Origin: Clostridia bacterium
GTDB lineage: Bacteria; Bacillota; Clostridia; TANB77; CAG-465
Assembly: GCA_900772475.1 (NCBI GenBank)
Contig: CAAHEI010000093.1
Coordinates: 1 to 47,856 of the forward strand
Direction of reading: 5' to 3'
DNA: 47,856 nt
Positions 23,359 to 31,558 of this stretch are shown piece by piece. A program made the position numbers and the translations under genes. How positions within the stretch are numbered: the stretch's first letter is position 1; each line of letters begins with the position of its first letter. The notes below the pieces were generated by a model, which ran no database searches, was not told the DNA's origin, and worked only from the letters and a program-made list of their open reading frames with translations.

Positions 23359-25206
23359 ATGATGCTCTATTTATTCGAATTTATTTTTTTCTCAGTTTTT
23401 TTTCTCTATAAGTTATATCTACTTGTAGCAAATAATATTTCTTTTTTAACAATTGGAGGTAAGTTAAGAAAATATATTGATAGTCTAAAGAATATAACTT
23501 GCAGTTTTAATAATACTAAAATATTGAACAATTTTAATTCAAAAATTATTTTTCATATTCCACCCAGTTGGTACAGAAAATTAATAATTTGTATAGTTGT
23601 ATCAACTGTTGTATTGATTTTTAAAATATCTATATCATATAATTTTTTATTTTCAAATGTTTTATTCGTAACTTTTTTTGATAAGACAATAGATATCTCA
23701 TATATACTGTCTGATTACTATATTATATTCAAATTAGTATATTATACATTATTTTTCTTTTTTGTTTTTTGTTTAACTTATAAATTTTATTCATTTTTTT
23801 ATTTAAGTAAATCAAAAGATATTATTAGAGTTGAAAAGAATGAAGGCATATGTGTTAATTTAGGTAAATCTAATAATGAATTAGTCTTAATTAAGGAATT
23901 TGGGTTATATCAAAATATATTAATTACTGGAAGTATTGGAGCAGGTAAAACTAGTTCGGCCATTTCTAATATTTTAGATTCTCTTTTTAAGGAAAATATA
24001 GGAGGATTAATTATAGATATAAAAGGGAATTTTATAAATACAGTAAATTCAATTGCAAAAAAACACAAAAGAGAAGCTGATGTGGTTGAGATTTCTTTGT
24101 ATAATAATTTTGTATACAATCCACTTAATGAACCTGATATGCCAAGTGCAGAACTTGCTAGTATTATAAAAAAAGTTTTGATTTTAATTTCAAAGAATAG
24201 AAATGATTCTGAACCGTTTTGGCTAGATAAATCTGAGGAATACATTAGAGATTTTATAACACTAATAAGAATATATAATAAAGGAAATGTTAACTTTAGC
24301 GAGATCCATAATTTAGTTATAGATAAGGAATATTTAAATAAAAAGCTAAAAGAAATAAAAAATAGAGTCTTAAATAATGAATTTTCAGATGAAGAATTAT
24401 TTAATATAAAAAATGCAATTTTAAATATAAATAATGATTATTTAGGACTGGATGACAGAACATTTGGAATTATAAGGGCAGAAATTACGAGAATGACATC
24501 TGTTTTTTTATCAAATACTAACTTTTTTTATAAATTTTGCCAAAATTCCAAGAAAATAAGTTTTGACTCTAATAAGGTATTTGTTGTATCATTAGATCTC
24601 GCAAATAATGATAAATTATCAAAGATTTTAGCTACGTATATAAAATTAAATTTTCAAAGGCAAGTTTTACAAAAGTTATCACATAAAAAAGCCATATTTT
24701 TTCTATGTGATGAGTATCAAGAGGTATGTAACATTCAAGATGGTAATTTTTTTTCTTTATCAAGAGAATTTAAGTGTATTAACGTAATAAGTATGCAAAG
24801 CTACACTTCACTTATAAACACATTACCAAATGAGTATGCAGCTAACGTTATAATTCAAAACTTTGTAAACAAAATATGGTTTAGAAATGACGATATTTAT
24901 ACAGTAGATAAGATTATATCCCAGTTAGGAAAAGAAAAGAAAATTACTAGAAGTAAGACGTATACTGAAAATGGTAGGAATTCTAAATATTGTGTCCTTT
25001 CAAATAAAATAATTTCGTATAAATCTGATTTTTCAGAGGGATATAGTGAAAATGAAAGTTTACAGGAAAAATATAGTCAGGAATATTTTACACAAAATCT
25101 TAAAACGTTTGAAGCAATGTGTGTTTTAACAGATGGTGAAAAAATAAAATTATATGAAAAAGTTAAGATGAAAAGATGGGGAGATGATACTTATGAAAAA
25201 GAATAA
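23359..25206 (+). CDS. Type IV coupling protein, VirD4/TraG family
   Basis: A 615-residue membrane ATPase. Three hydrophobic segments (about residues 1-25, 72-100 and 125-150) precede a cytoplasmic motor domain. Walker A is TGSIGAGKTS (about 196-205), followed by GGLIIDIKGNF. A Walker B-like IFFLCDEYQE and the TraM-recognition part with SREFKCINVISMQSY follow. In conjugation such proteins feed DNA or protein to the type IV channel. It overlaps the start of the next small gene and heads four secretion-type genes. It is very AT-rich. A second, unrelated-looking VirD4 lies at 38128. No relaxase is present, so its substrate is unknown. Confidence 0.85.
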   Translation: MMLYLFEFIFFSVFFLYKLYLLVANNISFLTIGGKLRKYIDSLKNITCSFNNTKILNNFNSKIIFHIPPSWYRKLIICIVVSTVVLIFKISISYNFLFSNVLFVTFFDKTIDISYILSDYYIIFKLVYYTLFFFFVFCLTYKFYSFFYLSKSKDIIRVEKNEGICVNLGKSNNELVLIKEFGLYQNILITGSIGAGKTSSAISNILDSLFKENIGGLIIDIKGNFINTVNSIAKKHKREADVVEISLYNNFVYNPLNEPDMPSAELASIIKKVLILISKNRNDSEPFWLDKSEEYIRDFITLIRIYNKGNVNFSEIHNLVIDKEYLNKKLKEIKNRVLNNEFSDEELFNIKNAILNINNDYLGLDDRTFGIIRAEITRMTSVFLSNTNFFYKFCQNSKKISFDSNKVFVVSLDLANNDKLSKILATYIKLNFQRQVLQKLSHKKAIFFLCDEYQEVCNIQDGNFFSLSREFKCINVISMQSYTSLINTLPNEYAANVIIQNFVNKIWFRNDDIYTVDKIISQLGKEKKITRSKTYTENGRNSKYCVLSNKIISYKSDFSEGYSENESLQEKYSQEYFTQNLKTFEAMCVLTDGEKIKLYEKVKMKRWGDDTYEKE

Positions 25207-25528
25207 AAATAAAATAATAATAGCATTTTTCATAATGTTTTCTTTGAGCATTATGTTGTCAACACTATATTGTGCAAGTGCTAAAACACCAACACTAGTC
25301 AATAAATTAAACTCTGCTTTAAAAAATATCCAATCATATCTTGTTAAAATTGCAGCTCCAGCGGCAGGGGTCGCCATTGCAACTGGTGTTCTAATGAGAA
25401 AATTAAGTTTTGGTGATGATGAAAAAATGGTAAAAGGTAAAAAAATTATTGTAAACGCTATAGTATGTTACGGTATAATTATTTCAATTGATCTTATTAT
25501 AAAGTTTGTTGAATCAGTTTTAAAATAA
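25193..25528 (+). CDS. VirB2/TrbC-like pilin subunit
   Basis: A 111-residue protein that starts at the ATG with GGGGAG about ten bases upstream; an earlier in-frame ATG lies on that site. A signal peptide of about 30 residues ends near LYCASA. The mature part has a short polar helix and two membrane helices (about APAAGVAIATGVLMRK and NAIVCYGIIISIDLIIKFV) joined by a charged loop SFGDDEKMVKGKK. This is the layout of VirB2/TrbC-type pilins, and its place between a VirD4 and a VirB6-like gene fits. The stop overlaps the next start by one base. Confidence 0.68.
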   Translation: MKKNKNKIIIAFFIMFSLSIMLSTLYCASAKTPTLVNKLNSALKNIQSYLVKIAAPAAGVAIATGVLMRKLSFGDDEKMVKGKKIIVNAIVCYGIIISIDLIIKFVESVLK

Positions 25529-26370
25529 TGGATACGCAAAATATAATAAATTCATTAAATACCGTATTTGAAAAACTTTTTAAATCAATTGAAAGTGATG
25601 TATATGAAAAAATAGATGATTTGATAAATATAACTCCTGAGTTATTTACAAAAAGTCCTTTCAAAAAAATTTTTTTTCAAGATAGTACCAATACACTAAT
25701 TTTAATTGCAAATTCTTTGATTTTATTTTATGTTATTTATTTTGTTTGTTTAAAATTAATAGCTGTATATAATGGTAGTAGTACTCAAAATGTATATAGG
25801 TTCATAATAAAGCTTGTTTTTGTAGTTATTTTCGTAAATTATAGTTATTATATTTGTAAGGAATTTGTAAATATAATAAGTTTATTTAGCGATTGTATTA
25901 GTGGTAGCTTATATGATATTTCAGGTACAGAAGTAACATTTATAAATTTAAAAGAAAATATTATAAAAATTGATGATTTATTAAAATCAGATGTATTAAG
26001 TTTAAATGGTATAATTAAAGGAATAATATCTTTTGGAACTATATCTATTTTAATTAATTTTTCAATAAGATATGTTACAGTAATATTTTTAATTACCATT
26101 TCTCCTTTTGCATTTCTATCTTTAGCTAGTGAACTTACTATAGGTATATTTAAAGCTTGGTTTAAAACATTATTTGTTACTCTTATGATTCAGGTCGTAA
26201 TAAAATTTATTATTTTTATTCCTCTTTTGTATAAAGATATAAATAGTATGACTTATAAAATCATATTAGTGGGAAGTATATATATTTTATATAGAATTAA
26301 TGGGTTTACAAAAGAGCTTTTTTCAAAAATTAGTTCTGATGTAAATATTCCAAATATTTTTAGTGGTTAG
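25528..26370 (+). CDS. VirB6/TrbL-like inner-membrane channel protein
   Basis: A 280-residue protein with five to six membrane helices (for example LILIANSLILFYVIYFVCL, FIIKLVFVVIFVNYSYYIC, and ISPFAFLSLASELTIGIFKAWFK). The last block, a Pro- and aromatic-rich turn followed by an amphipathic helix and KAWFKTLF, is typical of TrbL/VirB6 proteins of Gram-positive conjugation systems. Its ATG overlaps the stop of the pilin gene, so translation is coupled. Confidence 0.65.
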   Translation: MDTQNIINSLNTVFEKLFKSIESDVYEKIDDLINITPELFTKSPFKKIFFQDSTNTLILIANSLILFYVIYFVCLKLIAVYNGSSTQNVYRFIIKLVFVVIFVNYSYYICKEFVNIISLFSDCISGSLYDISGTEVTFINLKENIIKIDDLLKSDVLSLNGIIKGIISFGTISILINFSIRYVTVIFLITISPFAFLSLASELTIGIFKAWFKTLFVTLMIQVVIKFIIFIPLLYKDINSMTYKIILVGSIYILYRINGFTKELFSKISSDVNIPNIFSG

Positions 26371-26378
26371 GTTAAAAA

Positions 26379-26708
26379 ATGAAAGAATTTAATAAACAAT
26401 ATATATACCAGAATTTTAACAGAAATAATAAGTGGATTGGAATAATTGATTATAAATCACTTTTAGTAATAATCATATACGTTTTTTTTGTTTTTGCAAT
26501 AATTAGACTATTACATTTTAATATGAAAGTATCAATATATTTATTTATAGGTTTTACTGTTCCTGTTATTTCAATAATAGTTATACATATTAATAATGAT
26601 GTTGCAATTGATGTAATAATAGTTATTATTACATTTTATATAAAAAAGAAGTTTTTTGTACACAAAAGTGATGTTAAAGGCTATAGGAGTTCTATAATAA
26701 AGAAATAA
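26379..26708 (+). CDS. PrgI/VirB3-like membrane protein
   Basis: A 109-residue protein. A polar start (MKEFNKQYIYQNFNRNNKWIGIIDYKSL) runs into two to three membrane helices between residues 28 and 90. A basic tail (KKKFFVHKSDVKGYRSS) follows. PrgI proteins have this size and place (after VirB6, before VirB4) in Gram-positive type IV systems. Here no VirB4 follows; the next gene is unrelated and has its own promoter. This is where the module breaks off. Confidence 0.6.
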   Translation: MKEFNKQYIYQNFNRNNKWIGIIDYKSLLVIIIYVFFVFAIIRLLHFNMKVSIYLFIGFTVPVISIIVIHINNDVAIDVIIVIITFYIKKKFFVHKSDVKGYRSSIIKK

Positions 26709-26760
26709 AATATATTTTATTAAAATTATTATTAGTTAAAAAACTTTTCTAAAATTTTAG

Positions 26761-26789
26761 TTGATTTTTTAAAACATTTACATTATAAT
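26761..26789 (+). promoter_or_regulatory. Promoter for the small export protein
   Basis: TTGATT at 26761-26766, a 17-base spacer and TATAAT at 26784-26789. Confidence 0.7.
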
Positions 26790-26821
26790 ATAATCGTTAA
26801 TTAAAAAAAGGAGAGAAAAAT

Positions 26822-27388
26822 ATGGCAGCATTACCAATAGCTATAAAATATTTAATAGTATTTTTTATATCAATGGTTCCTATTGTGGAATTAAGAGGAG
26901 CAATACCAATTGCAGAGGGCATGGGATTAAATATCTTTTTATATTATCCAATAGCAATTATAGGAAATATGTTGCCAGTACCAATTATTTATTTGTTTGC
27001 AAGAAAAGTACTAGAGTGGGGAAAAGATAAAAAAGTGATAGGTAAATTCTTTACTTGGTGTATGGTTAAAGGTGAAAAAGGAGGAGAAAAATTAAGAAAA
27101 ACGGCGGGAAATAGAGGAATATTTTGGGCATTATTAATTTTTGTTGGAATACCTTTACCTGGTACAGGGGCGTGGACAGGAACGCTTGCTGCAAGCTTTT
27201 TAAAATTAGATTTTAAAACAAGTATTACAGCAGTTAGTCTTGGTGTAATACTTGCTGGAATTATAATGTCATTAGGTAGTAAAATAGTTTCAACACTTGG
27301 ATGGTTTGGCGTAATAGGAATAATAGTTGTAATTGCTATAATTGTGTTATTGTCAGTACTAATAAAGAAAAAAAAATCAAAGAAATAA
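26822..27388 (+). CDS. Small multi-drug export family protein (COG2426)
   Basis: A 188-residue membrane protein with five to six helices. It has the family block VPIVELRGAIPIAEGMGLN near the start and IFVGIPLPGTGAWTGTLAASFL in the middle, which are conserved in the Sm_multidrug_ex family. The actual transport substrate is not established despite the family name. The ribosome site is AAAGGAGAG. It forms a single-gene unit with its own promoter and terminator. Confidence 0.85.
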   Translation: MAALPIAIKYLIVFFISMVPIVELRGAIPIAEGMGLNIFLYYPIAIIGNMLPVPIIYLFARKVLEWGKDKKVIGKFFTWCMVKGEKGGEKLRKTAGNRGIFWALLIFVGIPLPGTGAWTGTLAASFLKLDFKTSITAVSLGVILAGIIMSLGSKIVSTLGWFGVIGIIVVIAIIVLLSVLIKKKKSKK

Positions 27389-27392
27389 ATAC

Positions 27393-27434
27393 AAAATGAG
27401 CACCTATATAAAAAGGGCTCATTTTTTTTTTTTT
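27393..27434 (+). terminator. Terminator after the small export gene
   Basis: AAAATGAGC (27393-27401) pairs with GCTCATTTT from 27417, followed by a run of more than ten T. Confidence 0.9.
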
Positions 27435-27448
27435 AAACAAAATAACTA

Positions 27449-27477
27449 TTGTAAAAAAAGAAAACAGATGATATAAT
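27449..27477 (+). promoter_or_regulatory. Promoter for the primosome pair
   Basis: TTGTAA at 27449-27454, a 17-base spacer and TATAAT at 27472-27477. Confidence 0.7.
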
Positions 27478-27513
27478 GTATTCACTAATATCATATTATT
27501 AAGGAGAATTATT

Positions 27514-28476
27514 ATGAAGTTTGTACAGAAGAGTTCATTTGAATTGGGTGATACACCTTTGCCTGATTTATTTATCTTAAATTATATGCCTCAATTAGAA
27601 AATGCAGATATTAAAATATACTTATATATTTTGTTTTTATCAAAAAATGGAATTGAAATAGATAAGGTTGATCTTGCAAAAAAAGTAAATATAACTGAAC
27701 AGGAATTATCATTCGGACTAGAAAGACTACAGGCTGAAGGACTGATTACTAGAACTACACACGGATATAATTTAATTGACGTTCGAGAAAGTGAAATAAA
27801 CAAAAGTTATATTCCAAAAATTGAGCCAAGGAGAACTAAGTTACAAACAGAAAAGGATAGAAAAAGAATAGCAGCTGCTAGTGCTATAAATGAGAGCTTT
27901 TTTCAAGGAGTTATGTCATTAGGATGGTATACAGATATAAGTGCTATGTTTGAAAATTACTCTTTTTCAGAAGAAGTTATGATAGCATTATTTCATTATT
28001 GTCAAGAAAGGAAGGCACTAAATAAAAAATATGTCCATGCAGTAGCAGAAAGTTGGTTTAATGGAGGAGTAAAAACATTTGAACAATTAGAAGATTTTCT
28101 TGAAAATTATGATAATATTCAAAAAATTAAACAGAAGATAACAAAAGCTTTAAGGCTTAATAGAAATTTGACAAAGTATGAAGAGCAATATATAGATACA
28201 TGGATTAAAGATTATGGCTATGATTTTAGTATAATAGAGGAGGCTCTAAAACGTACTGTAAATAAACCTAATCCTACAATAAGCTATGTTAATGGAATAT
28301 TAGTTAATTGGCACAAAAAAGGCTTTAAAGAGGTAAAGGATATTGAAAAGGAAATCACATTAAAATCAAATGAGACTACAACAGCGTATCAAAAAGTAGC
28401 TAAAGCAAAAACAAAATATCAGGATGTTGAACAAAGACAATATACAAATTTAGATTCTTTTTATGATAACATGTAG
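27514..28476 (+). CDS. DnaD-like primosome protein
   Basis: A 320-residue protein. The N-terminal winged-helix part (about 15-95) has LPDLFILNYMPQLENADIKIYLYILFLSKN and LAKKVNITEQELSFGLERLQAEGLI. Two DnaD/DnaB-type C-terminal domains follow (about 140-200 and 215-275), with the motif TKYEEQYIDTWIKDYGYDFSIIEEALK and ISYVNGILVNWHKKGF. Such proteins help load the replicative helicase. The gene is followed after 11 bp by a DnaI/DnaC-type loader, forming a two-gene helicase-loading operon. Confidence 0.9.
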   Translation: MKFVQKSSFELGDTPLPDLFILNYMPQLENADIKIYLYILFLSKNGIEIDKVDLAKKVNITEQELSFGLERLQAEGLITRTTHGYNLIDVRESEINKSYIPKIEPRRTKLQTEKDRKRIAAASAINESFFQGVMSLGWYTDISAMFENYSFSEEVMIALFHYCQERKALNKKYVHAVAESWFNGGVKTFEQLEDFLENYDNIQKIKQKITKALRLNRNLTKYEEQYIDTWIKDYGYDFSIIEEALKRTVNKPNPTISYVNGILVNWHKKGFKEVKDIEKEITLKSNETTTAYQKVAKAKTKYQDVEQRQYTNLDSFYDNM

Positions 28477-28487
28477 GGGAGGATAAT

Positions 28488-29501
28488 ATGGATAATCAAT
28501 TGTGTAGAGAAATATTAAAAAATAGAGATATAAAAAGACAAAGAAAAATTGATGAAGCGATTATAAAAAAAAGAAAAATATATAAAGATTATCCGCAACT
28601 AGAGGAAATTGAAAAAAATATAAATCTTTTAGCACTTAAAATAACAAGAAATATTGTTGCAAGTGATGAAATTACTAGACAAATTGAAAAAGAAAATATG
28701 AAATCAAAGCTTGATAAAATGGAGGAGAAAAAGAAAAGAATTTTAAAAAAAATAGGTATTACTGAATCAGATTTAGAACCAGACTATGATTGTAAAATTT
28801 GCAATGACACTGGAATGGTTACTAAAGATAATATAACAAGTTATTGTAATTGTTTTAAACAGGAGGTTCTTAATAACACATATAAACAATCAAATATATT
28901 AAAATTAGAAGTAGAAAACTTTAAAACCTTTGATAACTGTTATTATTCTAATAAAAAGGATAAAGAAAAATATGGGATTGATAAATCTCCACTTGAAAAT
29001 ATCGAATTGATAAAAAAGATTTCACAGGATTTTTGTAAAAATATTAAAAATGATAATCAGAAAAGTTTACTCTTTACCGGTAATACAGGGCTTGGAAAAA
29101 CATTTATTTCTAACTGTATTGCTAAAGAGGTAATAGATCAAGGAATGAATGTTGTTTATCAAACTTCACCAATATTAATGGATCAAATACTTGATTATAA
29201 ATTTTCATACGATAAAACTGAGGCACAAAAGGAAAAGTATAATAGAATATTTAACGTTGATTTATTAATAATTGATGATCTTGGAACTGAAACAATGAAT
29301 AATAACAAATTCACAGAACTTTTTAATATAATTAATACAAGACTTTTAAATAATAAAAAGATGGTAATTTCAACTAATTTGAGTTTAAATGATTTATATA
29401 ACAGATATGATGAAAGAATATTGTCTAGACTTATTGGTAATTTTACTATTTGTAAATTTATTGGTGAGGATATAAGATTAAAAAAAAAGAAAATAAAATA
29501 A
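28488..29501 (+). CDS. DnaI/DnaC-like helicase loader ATPase
   Basis: A 337-residue AAA+ protein. A coiled N-terminus is followed by a zinc-binding motif (CKICNDTGMV, then YCNCF, about residues 100-127). The ATPase core has Walker A TGNTGLGKTF (about 197-206) and Walker B LLIIDDLGTE (about 262-271). STNLSLNDLYNRYDERILSRL carries the sensor and arginine finger. The Cys pairs fit DnaI, which loads the replicative helicase. The ribosome site is AGGGGAGG. Its partner is the DnaD-like gene just upstream. Confidence 0.9.
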   Translation: MDNQLCREILKNRDIKRQRKIDEAIIKKRKIYKDYPQLEEIEKNINLLALKITRNIVASDEITRQIEKENMKSKLDKMEEKKKRILKKIGITESDLEPDYDCKICNDTGMVTKDNITSYCNCFKQEVLNNTYKQSNILKLEVENFKTFDNCYYSNKKDKEKYGIDKSPLENIELIKKISQDFCKNIKNDNQKSLLFTGNTGLGKTFISNCIAKEVIDQGMNVVYQTSPILMDQILDYKFSYDKTEAQKEKYNRIFNVDLLIIDDLGTETMNNNKFTELFNIINTRLLNNKKMVISTNLSLNDLYNRYDERILSRLIGNFTICKFIGEDIRLKKKKIK

Positions 29502-29520
29502 AAAATATATTAGAGTGTTA

Positions 29521-29562
29521 CTTCTGCAAAGAATTATATTAATATTTTGCAGAAGTTTTTTT
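29521..29562 (+). terminator. Terminator after the helicase loader gene
   Basis: CTTCTGCAAA (29521-29530) pairs with TTTGCAGAAG (29546-29555), then TTTTTTT. Confidence 0.9.
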
Positions 29563-29567
29563 GCATA

Positions 29568-29596
29568 TTGACAAGTGTTCAAATATAATATATAAT
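29568..29596 (+). promoter_or_regulatory. Perfect consensus promoter for the MBL-fold gene
   Basis: TTGACA at 29568-29573, a 17-base spacer and TATAAT at 29591-29596. Confidence 0.85.
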
Positions 29597-29650
29597 AGAT
29601 TTAAAAATAAAATCTAAACAAGATTATAATTGAAAAGTGAGGAGAGAAAA

Positions 29651-30469
29651 GTGAATACTTTTTGTAAAACTTTGGGCTTTTATGCCCCTAATACGAGATT
29701 TAAGCCAACATCTAGCTATCTTATACAAAGGCAAAATAAACTTTTGGTATTAGATGCAGGAGTTGGCATAAAATCAAAGTTTATAGAATATGTGGTATGC
29801 AATAATATTTTACCAGAAAATATAACAATTGTAATTTCCCATAATCACATTGATCATGTAGCAGGTTTATTCTCTATTGGAGATTTTATGATTGAGAATT
29901 TTCCTAATAGAAAAATAAAGGTGTATATGAGTGATACATCGGAAAAATTCTATGATTGGTATGGTAAAGTATTAAATAAGTATTCTTCTGTATTTGAAGT
30001 AAGTGTTCTTGATGAGAATAGTAAATTTTATTTTTGTGATATGTTTGTTGAATTTTGCAAAACTAATCATTGCGAAGATAAAATAAAAAGCTATGCAACT
30101 AAGATATCATCAAATTACTGTAGTTTTGTATATACTTCAGATATAGTATCTGTGGATAATAAACTTAAAAGGTTTATATCAAATACTGATGTTGTCATGG
30201 TAGATGGTGGTAATCCTGTAAAGAGAATTAAAACGTTATCTGGTTATCATGGAATTACAAAAGAAAATGTATACAATATTTTGGAAAGTTCAGTAAGAAA
30301 TGTATGTTTAACTCATATAAAAGGATGCTTTAGCACTCAGGACTACATTGATTCGCTATATTCCGATACAAAGGAATTTGTAAGTATTGCTCAGAGTAAA
30401 GTTGAATTTGATATTTTTACTGGAGAAGAAAACAAAGAATATACACATATTTTAACGAGCTTAGCGTAA
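29651..30469 (+). CDS. Metallo-beta-lactamase-fold hydrolase
   Basis: A 272-residue protein starting at GTG with GAGGAGA just upstream. It has SSYLIQRQNKLLVLDAGVG, the dimetal motif SHNHIDHVAG (about residues 67-76), a later YTSDIVS with the bridging Asp, and LTHIKG with the last His. The order resembles RNase Z and phosphodiesterase-type members of the fold rather than antibiotic-degrading enzymes. There is no signal peptide, so it acts in the cytoplasm. The substrate cannot be told. A longer frame begins upstream of the ribosome site and is rejected. Confidence 0.8.
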   Translation: MNTFCKTLGFYAPNTRFKPTSSYLIQRQNKLLVLDAGVGIKSKFIEYVVCNNILPENITIVISHNHIDHVAGLFSIGDFMIENFPNRKIKVYMSDTSEKFYDWYGKVLNKYSSVFEVSVLDENSKFYFCDMFVEFCKTNHCEDKIKSYATKISSNYCSFVYTSDIVSVDNKLKRFISNTDVVMVDGGNPVKRIKTLSGYHGITKENVYNILESSVRNVCLTHIKGCFSTQDYIDSLYSDTKEFVSIAQSKVEFDIFTGEENKEYTHILTSLA

Positions 30470-30509
30470 AAAATGGCTAGTGGATAAATTATTCACTGGC
30501 CATTTTTTT
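30468..30509. terminator. Bidirectional terminator
   Basis: A stem of AATGGCTAGTG with CACTGGCCATT (one G-U) around an 11-base loop has A-runs on the left and T-runs on the right, serving both convergent genes. Confidence 0.85.
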
Positions 30510-31430
30510 ATTCTCTATTTTTAAAATTTGTTCATATAGTTTTTCTTCTCTTTCTGAAATTTCGTTTGGCATATCGATATGTACTTTTAGTAAAAGATCG
30601 CCTCTTTCTTCATCTTCAGAAATATATCCTTTTTTATCTACTTTTATTATTTCACCATTTTTTAGATGTTTAGGAAGAGATACAAATATAGTTTCTCCAA
30701 AAAGTTTTATTTTGTATTTTCCCCCTATTATTGCAAAAGCTGGTGTAAGTGTAATGTCTTTTTTTAAATTAATTCCATTCAATTTAAATTCATTATCCTG
30801 TATTAGCTTTACATGAATAATTAAGTCACCATTTTTACCACCATTTTTTCCTGGATTTCCAAGTGCAGCAAGTCGTATACTATCACCATTTTGAATACCT
30901 ATTGGAATGTTTACTGAGAACGTATTTAATCCTGTTTTATATGATTTAATAGCAATTTTCTTTTCAGCTCCAAAAAAACCTTCTTCAAGACTTACTTCAA
31001 TATTTGAAATTATATCTTTGCCTTTTTCAGGTTTTTGCTTAGGTTTTTTTTCGTCCTTAGACGGTGGCACGTTATTAATGTCTCCAAAATTTTGAGCATC
31101 ATCTTTTTTAAAACCAAGAATAGTATTTAATAAATCATTTATAACATTAACACCTGATTTAAATTCATATTTTACATTTGAAAGACTAGAGTCTGCGTCA
31201 ACTATTCCATAACCATACTTTGCTACTTGTCTATCATATTTTCTTCTTTTTTCATCATTTGTTAAAACATCATAAGCTTCATTTATATCTTTAAACATGC
31301 TTTCTGCTTCGGGAGTTTTGTTAGTGTCAGGGTGGTATTTTTTAGCTAGCTTTCTAAATGAATTTCTTATTTCGTCTCTAGTACTTTTTCTATTTATATT
31401 TAATATTTCATAGTAATTTTTATACTTCAT
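30489..31430 (-). CDS. DnaJ-like co-chaperone (CbpA type, no zinc domain)
   Basis: A 313-residue protein. The J domain at residues 1-70 has the HPD motif (KKYHPDTNK) that stimulates DnaK. A linker of about 65 residues replaces the Gly/Phe and zinc regions of DnaJ. The C-terminal substrate-binding domains follow (VSLEEGFFGAEKKI, NIPIGIQNGDSIRLAALGNPGKNGGKNGDLI, and VSLPKHLKNGEIIKVDKKGY). With no CxxCxGxG repeats it is a type II, CbpA-like co-chaperone. A minus-strand promoter lies upstream (TTGAAT at 31487-31492, 16-base spacer, TATAAT at 31465-31470) with an AAGGGG ribosome site. Confidence 0.9.
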   Translation of the reverse strand: MKYKNYYEILNINRKSTRDEIRNSFRKLAKKYHPDTNKTPEAESMFKDINEAYDVLTNDEKRRKYDRQVAKYGYGIVDADSSLSNVKYEFKSGVNVINDLLNTILGFKKDDAQNFGDINNVPPSKDEKKPKQKPEKGKDIISNIEVSLEEGFFGAEKKIAIKSYKTGLNTFSVNIPIGIQNGDSIRLAALGNPGKNGGKNGDLIIHVKLIQDNEFKLNGINLKKDITLTPAFAIIGGKYKIKLFGETIFVSLPKHLKNGEIIKVDKKGYISEDEERGDLLLKVHIDMPNEISEREEKLYEQILKIENKKMASE

Positions 31431-31502
31431 ATATGTATCCCCTTTAGTATTTCAACTTTTTTACATTATATCACAAATTCTTTAAAATTCAATAATTTTG
31501 GC

Positions 31503-31531
31503 TTGCTTTTTTGTATTTTTTCTAGTATAAT
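31503..31531 (+). promoter_or_regulatory. Promoter for gyrA
   Basis: TTGCTT at 31503-31508, a 17-base spacer and TATAAT at 31526-31531. Confidence 0.7.
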
Positions 31532-31558
31532 AAAGTGGTATTAAATGGAGGTATGAAA

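Noticed and set aside
23081..26708. Type IV fragment as an element inserted at tRNA-Lys
   Set aside because: The fragment lies beyond the tRNA 5' ends, not the 3' end where tRNA-targeting integrases insert, and I found no repeated tRNA end or integrase.
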